60,641 nucleotides of DNA from a virus, in IMG/VR virus record IMGVR_UViG_3300034737_000014, positions 1 through 60,641 of that record; one strand, given 5' to 3'. Shown here piece by piece: positions 55,077 to 60,641 of this stretch (position 1 is the first letter of the stretch; each line of letters starts with the position of its first letter). Both the position numbers and the translations under genes were made by a program. The notes under the pieces were generated by a model. The model made no database searches. It was given only the letters and a program-made list of their open reading frames with translations, and was not told the origin of the DNA.

Positions 55077-55375
55077 TTTTAGGTGTTATCGTTAAGCAGC
55101 CAGCAGACTTCTTAGATTACGACATTAGTTTTGCGAAGTGGTTAATAGCCACAGATTCCCTAGCTACCGTTACGGCTGATATTGTAAGAATGGATGGTGC
55201 TGTTTTGGGCGAAAAAGATTTAGAAGCACGTTATGTTATCAATAATAATCCTATTGCAAAGCTGTGGCTCGCAGGCGGAATAGACGGCGTTGGGTACAAG
55301 GTTACGTTGAATGTTACAACAACCGCAGGGCGCATGACGCAAGCGGAGTTACGTGTGAAAGTTAAAGAGGTATAA
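55073..55375 (+). CDS. Fibre-tail adaptor-like protein (Ig-like)
   Basis: A 100-aa beta protein (DFLDYDISFAKWLIATDSLATVTADIV; AKLWLAGGIDGVGYKVTLNVTTTAGRMTQAELRVKV), the pattern of phage proteins that join fibres to the tail (D-x-LDYxIDxxxWL...W-LxGG...YxVTxxxTTxxGR). An Ig-like fold is inferred. It overlaps the previous gene by 4 bp. Confidence 0.72.
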   Translation: MILGVIVKQPADFLDYDISFAKWLIATDSLATVTADIVRMDGAVLGEKDLEARYVINNNPIAKLWLAGGIDGVGYKVTLNVTTTAGRMTQAELRVKVKEV

Positions 55376-55377
55376 GA

Positions 55378-56004
55378 ATGCCAGCCGTATTTATAAACAA
55401 TTACGCAACCACAACAACCTCCGCACTATCGTCGTCGGATACTAGCGTTAGCGTGGCCGATGCGCTACCGGCGCTCACTGGCAGCAACTATTATCTTCTG
55501 ACGTTTTTCTATGTCGATAACGGCGTCGAAACTAACAGAGAGATCGTTAAAGTCACGGCTGTAGGCAGCAACAACACGCTTACGATTGTTCGCGGCCAAG
55601 AGAACACTAACAGCTATGCGTGGGCGTCCGGTTCTAGGGTTGAGTTACGTGTCACATCTGCGCCGCTAAATGATTTCACTGCAAAAAAAGTAGATAAAGA
55701 TTCTGATACGGGCGCGGCGCTATTGCCATCTGGAACGACAGCACAACGCCCAGCAGACGGCCAAGCAAAACTGCGATTCAACACTGATCTCGCTAAGTTT
55801 GAAGGACATAATGGTAGTGCTTGGGGGTCATTAGGTGGGGCAACAGGTGGTGGTAATGACGCTGTATTTTATGTCAACGGGCAAACAGTAACAGCTAACT
55901 ATACTGTTCCTTCAGGGCAAAACGCCATGAGCGCGGGACCTATCACTATTGCGGATGGCGTAACAGTTACTATATCTGATGGTTCAGTTTGGACCATCGT
56001 TTAA
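55378..56004 (+). CDS. Tail fibre protein, proximal
   Basis: A 208-aa protein. Residues 1-100 are beta-rich (INNYATTTTSALSSSDTSVSVADALPAL; REIVKVTAVGSNNTLTIVRGQENT), a common fibre N-terminal domain. A GTTAQRPADGQAKLRFNTDLAKFEGHNGSAW segment (about 118-150) follows, as in tail fibres. The tail ends GPITIADGVTVTISDGSVW. It likely starts the fibre assembly to which the following AT-rich modules attach. Confidence 0.78.
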   Translation: MPAVFINNYATTTTSALSSSDTSVSVADALPALTGSNYYLLTFFYVDNGVETNREIVKVTAVGSNNTLTIVRGQENTNSYAWASGSRVELRVTSAPLNDFTAKKVDKDSDTGAALLPSGTTAQRPADGQAKLRFNTDLAKFEGHNGSAWGSLGGATGGGNDAVFYVNGQTVTANYTVPSGQNAMSAGPITIADGVTVTISDGSVWTIV

Positions 56005-56015
56005 GGGGATTATAA

Positions 56016-57077
56016 ATGTCAGTAAAGGTAGACGGAACTTCCGGTATTAGTGCTATTCAATCAGTAGCATTAACAGATAAATTAGGTAGAAGAAACTACC
56101 TAATTAACGGTAATTTTGATAAATGGGATTATGCTACAAGCCAGACAGCGTCTGGATTTGGTTCTGATAATAGATGGAATAATCTAAATAATGGTTCAAC
56201 CAAGACGGCATCTCAACAAACCTGCGGCGATACAGAACGCGTGTTATTTAACGCTATGTATTTTAGTAGAACAAAAGTAACTACTTCGTCTGGTTCGAGT
56301 AACTACGTATCTAAAATACAACCTATAGAGAATGTTAATCTGTTAGCGGGTAAAACTGTTACATTATCCTTTTGGGCTAAAGCGGATGATAACAGAAATA
56401 TTGCTGTAGAGTTTCTTCAGAATTTTGGAACTGGTGGAAGCCCAAGTACATCAGTTACTGGTATTGGTTCTCAACTTGTTGCTTTAACTACGTCTTGGAA
56501 AAGGTATGTAGTTACTGTAACTATTCCATCTATTGTAGGAAAAACTCTTGGGTCAGATGGAGTACAGACTACATGGACAGGCTTAAACCTTTGGTTTGAC
56601 GCCGGCAGCAACTATGCAGCTCGTGCTGCTAACTTAGGGCAGCAATCAGGTACATTCGATATTGCTCAAGTTAAGATTGAAGATGGTTCAGTTGCTACTA
56701 ATGGCTGGCATCCTTATGACGGGGAGTTTGGCGGAGAAGTTGATGCCTGTGCTAGATACTATGAAAAAACTGACAGTTTTGGGGTCATCGTGGCTGAAGT
56801 AACTGACGTAGATAATCGCGGGGGAGGAGCGTGGCATTTTAGAAGTGTCAAGAGAGTAGTACCCACAATCATTTTTAATGGGGCGCTATCTAACTACAAT
56901 ATTCATAACTACAGTACAGACACAGACGTCGCTGTAACTGGCATGAGCTGTGTTGCTACAAATTTAAGCAGTACAAGAATTTTAGCTTCATCCTCCTCCA
57001 ATATCTCAAGAGGTCATGGCACTGATATTTCTTCAACTAACGCCAATGCGTTTATTGCTGCTTCAGCAGAGTTCTAA
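56016..57077 (+). CDS. Tail fibre / receptor-binding protein (carbohydrate-binding-like)
   Basis: A 353-aa protein. RRNYLINGNFDKWDYATSQTA and the following NLLAGKTVTLSFWAKADDNRNIAVEF pattern match the CBM-like jelly-roll of phage tail fibres. The rest is Ser/Asn/Thr-rich. AAGGGG lies upstream of the ATG. Base composition is clearly more AT-rich than the head genes, which suggests recent exchange. It probably contacts the host receptor or surface glycan. Confidence 0.8.
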   Translation: MSVKVDGTSGISAIQSVALTDKLGRRNYLINGNFDKWDYATSQTASGFGSDNRWNNLNNGSTKTASQQTCGDTERVLFNAMYFSRTKVTTSSGSSNYVSKIQPIENVNLLAGKTVTLSFWAKADDNRNIAVEFLQNFGTGGSPSTSVTGIGSQLVALTTSWKRYVVTVTIPSIVGKTLGSDGVQTTWTGLNLWFDAGSNYAARAANLGQQSGTFDIAQVKIEDGSVATNGWHPYDGEFGGEVDACARYYEKTDSFGVIVAEVTDVDNRGGGAWHFRSVKRVVPTIIFNGALSNYNIHNYSTDTDVAVTGMSCVATNLSSTRILASSSSNISRGHGTDISSTNANAFIAASAEF

Positions 57078-57091
57078 GAGGAATTAAAACA

Positions 57092-57442
57092 ATGGTCTAT
57101 ACGATTGAAATTACCTCTGTTAAAATCCAATCTAACGGTTGGTTACTAAACGGAAATACACATGTCCCTGATGCCCCAGGCAATAAAGAACGAGAAGCTA
57201 TTCTAAAATGGATTGCAGAAGGTAATACACCTGAACCACAATTCACAGATGAAGAACTAGCTGCTAACAAAAAAGCGAAAGCTATATCAGATGCTAGGAC
57301 TGTATTAGCTTCAACTGGGTGGATTATGGAAAAGTATACTGATTTGGTTGTAATACAAAAACTTATGGCAGAAGAAGAGTTTAATACCAAATATGCAGCC
57401 GTATTAAAGCAAAGAAATGATGCAAGAGAGGCGCTTAAATGA
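57092..57442 (+). CDS. Tail fibre assembly chaperone-like, unit 1
   Basis: A 116-aa protein following the first fibre. IEITSVKIQSNGWLLNGNTHVPDAPGNKEREAILKWIAEGNTPEPQFTDEELAANKKAKAI is the typical start of small fibre-assembly proteins, and a helical Lys/Glu-rich C-terminus follows. AGAGG precedes the ATG. It would help trimerise the fibre before it. Confidence 0.68.
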   Translation: MVYTIEITSVKIQSNGWLLNGNTHVPDAPGNKEREAILKWIAEGNTPEPQFTDEELAANKKAKAISDARTVLASTGWIMEKYTDLVVIQKLMAEEEFNTKYAAVLKQRNDAREALK

Positions 57443-57897
57443 GTTCATTAGCCTGTAAGAATGTAAAGATACAAGATACTAATGGAAATGTAGCAAGTAC
57501 GATAAGTTGGGACGGCAATAATGTTACATTTGATAAGCCTGTATTAGTACCAACTGCGCCTGTTGGCACGAAAAACACCCAAGTAGCTACAACCGCTTTT
57601 GCTATGGGGGCTGGCGTTGGTAGCAACCAAACTTGGCAGGATGTAAAATCAAATAGAGCACTGGGCACTACATATACAAATTCTACTGGAAAACCTATTA
57701 TTGTCTCCGTTAGGTATGAGATTACTGGTATTGCAGTCTCTATGATAGTAGATGGCGTAACTGTGGCGTCATTCTATAATTCAACTAACTCACAGTTAGG
57801 GGTCACTCAACAAGTAGTAGTGCCAAATGGTTCTACTTATACGGTTACTGCTTCGTCTGGCTCTCCAACGCTAACAATATGGACTGAACTTAGATAA
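57439..57897 (+). CDS. Tail fibre tip module, unit 2
   Basis: A 152-aa protein. The N-terminal half has VKIQDTNGNVASTISWDGNNVTF and the fibre motif VPTAPVGTKNTQVATTAF, shared with the protein at 58211. The C-terminus (TWQDVKSNRALGTTYTNSTGKPIIVSVRYEITG) is a receptor-binding-type beta domain. The start overlaps the end of the chaperone-like gene before it. AT-rich. Confidence 0.72.
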   Translation: MSSLACKNVKIQDTNGNVASTISWDGNNVTFDKPVLVPTAPVGTKNTQVATTAFAMGAGVGSNQTWQDVKSNRALGTTYTNSTGKPIIVSVRYEITGIAVSMIVDGVTVASFYNSTNSQLGVTQQVVVPNGSTYTVTASSGSPTLTIWTELR

Positions 57898-57908
57898 TGG
57901 AGAACACA

Positions 57909-58214
57909 ATGAAATACTATAAAGATGTAAACAATAATGTATACGCATACGAGTTAGATGGTTCACAGGATTATCTAATAGGTGATAAAGTCGCTATGAC
58001 GTCTGATGAAGTTGAAGCACACCTTAACCCATCTATTACACCAGAGCAACTCACTCAAAACCGTATCAACGAACTTAAATCACTTTTATCTAGTACGGAC
58101 TTCAAAGTATTACCAGATTATCAACAACGCAGCGGTAAAACTGATGCGGAAATGGCACAGATACTTTCAGATCGTAAAGCATGGTATGATGAATTGAAGG
58201 GGCTAACTAAATGA
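57909..58214 (+). CDS. Tail fibre assembly chaperone-like, unit 2
   Basis: A 101-aa protein beginning MKYYKDVNNNVYAYELDG, with TPEQLTQNRINELKSLLSSTDFKVLPDYQQRSGKTDAEMAQILSDRKAWYDELKGL (DUF4376-like), a common plan of fibre-assembly proteins. ATG 57909 has GGAG six bases upstream; 57897 is an alternative. It pairs with the tip module before it and overlaps the next fibre by 4 bp. Confidence 0.68.
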   Translation: MKYYKDVNNNVYAYELDGSQDYLIGDKVAMTSDEVEAHLNPSITPEQLTQNRINELKSLLSSTDFKVLPDYQQRSGKTDAEMAQILSDRKAWYDELKGLTK

Positions 58215-58750
58215 GCGGTAGTATTGGAAGCAACTCTAATGGAGACTTAGAGTTATATAGTGGCTCTACAAAAGTATTAACAGCACATGCTACAACAGGA
58301 GTTACCGATTTTGTAAAAACACCAACAGCACCTACACCTACCGCTGGCGCGAATGATACCCAGGTGGCTACTACTGCAATGGTACATGCGGCAATTACAA
58401 ATGATTTGCATGTTACGGGGGCTGCGCCTATGTACGCTTGCAGAGCATGGGTGAATTTTGATGGTACACAATCAACTCCATCTATTAGAGGAAGTGGTAA
58501 TATTAGTAGTGTTACAAAAAACGGTACGGGTAACTATACTATGAGTTTTACAACAGCTATGCCTGATGTAAAATATGTATCGGTTTTTGGTGGTAGAAAC
58601 AATGGCGACGGAAACGGTTGTTGGCTGGCAGAATACGGTGATCCTTCTACACAAGCAGGGAAAACAACTACTTCTCTAACAGTTGCGAATTATAAAGACG
58701 ATGGTACTTCTCTTGATATGTCTACTTTTATGACTACAATCTTTAGATAA
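58211..58750 (+). CDS. Tail fibre tip module, unit 3
   Basis: A 179-aa protein. GDLELYSGSTKVLTAHATTGVTDF and TPTAPTPTAGANDTQVATTAMV parallel the second unit. The C-terminus (CRAWVNFDGTQSTPSIRGSGNISSVTKNGTGNYTMSFTTAMPD) is the standard phage fibre C-terminal knob pattern. AT-rich. It would be an alternative or additional receptor-binding tip. Confidence 0.75.
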   Translation: MSGSIGSNSNGDLELYSGSTKVLTAHATTGVTDFVKTPTAPTPTAGANDTQVATTAMVHAAITNDLHVTGAAPMYACRAWVNFDGTQSTPSIRGSGNISSVTKNGTGNYTMSFTTAMPDVKYVSVFGGRNNGDGNGCWLAEYGDPSTQAGKTTTSLTVANYKDDGTSLDMSTFMTTIFR

Positions 58751-58764
58751 AAAGGAAAAAACAA

Positions 58765-59037
58765 ATGGTAGTAATTTACGAAAAACCAGATAAGTCAGTT
58801 TCAGTATTAACCCCAACACAAGAAGCATTAAGCTTTGCTACGATTCAGCAAATCGCCGAGAAAGATGTACCTTATAATCTACCCTACTGGATTGTCGATG
58901 AAACAACTTTACCAGATGCACCAATAGAGTATTGGCAGTTAGATGGAACACAAGGCACACCAGACGGTTTCGGCGGCGAATCTAACGAGTTTGACGCTGA
59001 GTTATTAGAAAAGTTTAAGCAAGGAGTTATCGGATGA
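58765..59037 (+). CDS. Fibre-associated small protein, unit 3
   Basis: A 90-aa protein (MVVIYEKPDKSVSVLTPTQEALSFATIQQIAEKDVPYNLPYWIVDETTLPDAPIEYWQLDG), a pattern often found after tail-fibre genes and believed to aid fibre assembly. AAAGGAAA precedes the ATG. It overlaps the next gene by 4 bp. Confidence 0.65.
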   Translation: MVVIYEKPDKSVSVLTPTQEALSFATIQQIAEKDVPYNLPYWIVDETTLPDAPIEYWQLDGTQGTPDGFGGESNEFDAELLEKFKQGVIG

Positions 59038-59318
59038 TCACGGTTAATAAAGATAAAGTTTCACAACAGTTCGCTCAACAAGCTAAATCCGCTGTTTATG
59101 ATTTACTCGACCAAACTGCACAAAACTACGATTATCGTAGTTTCGCTGAAGTAGCGCAGTTTGTAAATAGCAACGTATGGAAGGCGGAAGCGGACGGTTT
59201 ATTGGCTTGGCAAGATGCTGTTTGGCTAAAAGCTTACGAACTACTAAAAGAGCCTATTACAAACATTTTTGATTTTATGGCGCAGTTGCCAAAGTATGTT
59301 CCATCTAGTGGTTCTTAA
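59034..59318 (+). CDS. Fibre-associated helical protein, unit 3
   Basis: A 94-aa helical protein (VSQQFAQQAKSAVYDLLDQTAQNYDYRSFAEVAQFVNSNVWKAEADGLLAWQDAVWLKAYELL). The aromatic/helical layout resembles small chaperones encoded after fibres. It ends the fibre block before the lysis cassette. Confidence 0.6.
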   Translation: MITVNKDKVSQQFAQQAKSAVYDLLDQTAQNYDYRSFAEVAQFVNSNVWKAEADGLLAWQDAVWLKAYELLKEPITNIFDFMAQLPKYVPSSGS

Positions 59319-59393
59319 GATTTAATAGCCTATTATTACTGATAGGAAATTCATGGTTAGTAAGAGAGTTATTTTAGGTGTAGAGGGCACACA

Positions 59394-59678
59394 GTGGCAG
59401 AAGAAACATTTAACAGACGTAGCACTGATGCAAATTATATACAGCTTAGGGGTGAGCTTGAGTTATTAAAGCAGAGCCTAGATAGCCGTATTAATGGGCT
59501 TTCGGAAAAACACGGCGATTTACGTGGGGATGTTGATGCTCTAACTAAAGCAGTCCAAGGACTAACTAATACAGTTAGTAGTGCAGTTAAGTACATCCTA
59601 GGCGGGGCGGCTGTTATCAGTTTCCTAATGTCTGGTTACGGCATTAAAATACTAACGGTCCTGGGAGGTGGCACTTAA
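59394..59678 (+). CDS. Coiled-coil, tail-anchored membrane protein (holin/XhlA-like)
   Basis: A 94-aa protein with a GTG start and GAGGG upstream. Residues 15-65 form a coiled coil (IQLRGELELLKQSLDSRINGLSEKHGDLRGDVDALTKAVQGL), and residues about 67-88 form one membrane helix (YILGGAAVISFLMSGYGI). This XhlA-like plan is common in lysis cassettes. It is the first of two holin candidates; the other is at 233-511. Confidence 0.65.
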   Translation: MAEETFNRRSTDANYIQLRGELELLKQSLDSRINGLSEKHGDLRGDVDALTKAVQGLTNTVSSAVKYILGGAAVISFLMSGYGIKILTVLGGGT

Positions 59679-60166
59679 TGTCCCAGATTGATAGACAAAT
59701 TTTCTACTTCCAGTGGTTTAATCGTTTATTTTTAATGATGCTAGCGTTGACTGTAGCTGTTTTAACCTATTGGACCCTTGAGCCTGACCCATTGCAAGTA
59801 TATTATGTAGACGGCGAAATAAACTGGTCTACTTGTGCCCACAGGGAGTATAGCTTTGATCGTTATGTTAGGTCTGAGAAAGACTTAACAATTATCGTAC
59901 AAGAACGGTGGCATGACCTTGATGGCATGATGGATTATAATGGCATAGAAGGCGAATACGTATATGGCGACATTATTACTTATACGCTAGGAGCAGGCTT
60001 TAATAAAGTTATGACGTTTAATAAAAAAGTACCTAAAGATATTCCTGTAGGTAGGTATGAATATAGGCCTTGGGCTACGTATAAAGTTAATCCGATTAAA
60101 ACAATCACTCGCTTACTACCGGTACAAGAAGTTACAGTGGTTTGTAGCGCAAAAAAGGATGAATAG
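59678..60166 (+). CDS. Periplasmic protein with N-terminal membrane anchor
   Basis: A 162-aa protein. One membrane helix (about 17-34, LFLMMLALTVAVLTYW) is followed by a beta-rich domain with two cysteines (NWSTCAHREYSFDRYV and TVVCSAKK) that could form a disulfide in the periplasm. It lies between the XhlA-like gene and the barrel gene. It may act in lysis, in exclusion, or in folding/insertion of the barrel protein; no family is recognised. Confidence 0.55.
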   Translation: MSQIDRQIFYFQWFNRLFLMMLALTVAVLTYWTLEPDPLQVYYVDGEINWSTCAHREYSFDRYVRSEKDLTIIVQERWHDLDGMMDYNGIEGEYVYGDIITYTLGAGFNKVMTFNKKVPKDIPVGRYEYRPWATYKVNPIKTITRLLPVQEVTVVCSAKKDE

Positions 60167-60169
60167 AAA

Positions 60170-60641
60170 ATGGAATTTGTTTTAACATTACTAGCAGCCA
60201 CCTCGATATTATGGGGCGCCGTATTCAAAGACGCCGATGCCGCTGACTTCCAGCGCACAACAATATCTTACCTGGCTGGGGACGGCTATGTCACTGGGGA
60301 ACACCAACGAAACATCATCAGCCTCGACACCATCAACGCAGGTAGCGCAGGATTGTTATATGCAAACATCGACCTACAAAGCTTTACTGGACCAAAAGCG
60401 TACAGCGTTAGCCGCATTGTCGGGCATCTTGGTACAGGATTACATCTCGCAGGACAGCTCCAAAATGCACAAGGATACAGCAATACCAATGTTGGTTTGG
60501 GTTACGATTGGTTTACTTCTAATGGCTTTATTGGTGCAGATGTATATTATCGTACAGATAACCTGAGAGGTGATGGTGTTTACGTATTTGGTTTTGCCCG
60601 TGTTGATCTCGGTAACAATTTTGCATTTGATGGTTTTGTTG
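60170..60641 (+). CDS. Outer-membrane beta-barrel protein, N-terminal part (continues at 1-228)
   Basis: This is the first part of a 214-aa outer-membrane protein. It has a signal peptide with a hydrophobic core (about 3-19) and an ADA|A-type cleavage site after residue 24, then alternating beta strands (GYVTGEHQRNIISLDTIN; AGLLYANIDLQSF; HLAGQLQNAQGYSNTNVGLGYDW; FIGADVYYRTD). The layout resembles Tsx/OmpK-like nucleoside channels. It continues in frame through the assembly join to 228. Possible roles include superinfection exclusion, uptake of nucleosides for phage DNA, or weakening of the outer membrane at lysis. The start follows the previous stop by three bases. Confidence 0.82.
   Translation, partial: MEFVLTLLAATSILWGAVFKDADAADFQRTTISYLAGDGYVTGEHQRNIISLDTINAGSAGLLYANIDLQSFTGPKAYSVSRIVGHLGTGLHLAGQLQNAQGYSNTNVGLGYDWFTSNGFIGADVYYRTDNLRGDGVYVFGFARVDLGNNFAFDGFV
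60587..60641. repeat. Terminal overlap, copy 2 (circular assembly join)
   Basis: These bases are identical to 1-55. The barrel gene crosses the join in frame. See the first copy. Confidence 0.93.

Noticed and set aside
1-60641. Integrase, excisionase, CI-like repressor, insertion sequences, CRISPR arrays
   Set aside because: No such motifs or repeat-spacer patterns were seen; the direct repeats found are iteron-like or operator-like.

Overview
The window is essentially a complete, circularly assembled genome of a tailed phage with podovirus-type gene content that infects a Gram-negative host. The last 55 bases repeat the first 55 exactly, so the ends join and the unique length is about 60,586 bp. 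One gene, an outer-membrane barrel protein, is cut by the arbitrary break. Virion genes visible are a P22-like portal, a large terminase, a scaffold, an N4-gp56-type major capsid protein, adaptor proteins, internal (ejection) proteins including one of 2112 aa, and several tail fibres. There is no tape measure, sheath or tail tube. A nested Rz/Rz1 spanin pair and a phage-coded outer-membrane protein indicate a Gram-negative host; the species cannot be read from the sequence. No integrase, CI-like repressor, tRNA or CRISPR was seen, so a virulent lifestyle is the simplest reading. All assignments come from reading motifs; no database search was run.

Layout: two transcriptional arms diverge from a non-coding hub at about 33.4-34.1 kb and converge at about 5.7 kb. 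The leftward arm (minus strand, 33.4 down to 5.7 kb) is the early and metabolic arm. It runs from small host-takeover and accessory genes (an M28-type peptidase, an ArdA antirestriction protein, a hexapeptide-repeat protein, an Nmad5-like protein and many unknowns), through a SNF2 helicase, a RecB/Cas4-like nuclease, a probable DNA-binding protein and a VRR-type nuclease, to a nucleotide block (MazG-like, ThyX, MazZ-like, NrdB, NrdA). It ends with the replication core: a DnaQ-like exonuclease, a family A DNA polymerase and a PrimPol-helicase. Genes often overlap by ATGA or TGATG, and several micro-genes of 31-56 aa fill the apparent gaps.

The rightward arm (plus strand, 34.1 kb through the end and on to 5.7 kb) carries a ribbon-helix-helix regulator, terminases, portal, scaffold, capsid, adaptors and internal proteins with an unexpected PP-loop ATPase among them. 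It continues with the giant ejection protein, tail parts, an AT-rich series of fibre-plus-chaperone cassettes, the lysis cassette (holin candidates, barrel protein, transglycosylase, spanins) and a last set of tail-tip genes.

Control: at least six intergenic sites carry the palindrome TAATAAG-N5-CTTATTA. At three it lies inside the spacer of a near-consensus sigma-70 promoter, and at the others it lies close to the start point or start codon. The ribbon-helix-helix gene directly downstream of one copy is the obvious candidate reader. The hub also holds a four-run G-quadruplex motif and several repeats with 21-bp phasing, and next to it lies an iteron-like AAGCGTAAC array with an AT-rich tract. 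This makes 32.2-34.1 kb the best candidate for the replication origin, packaging site or master control region.
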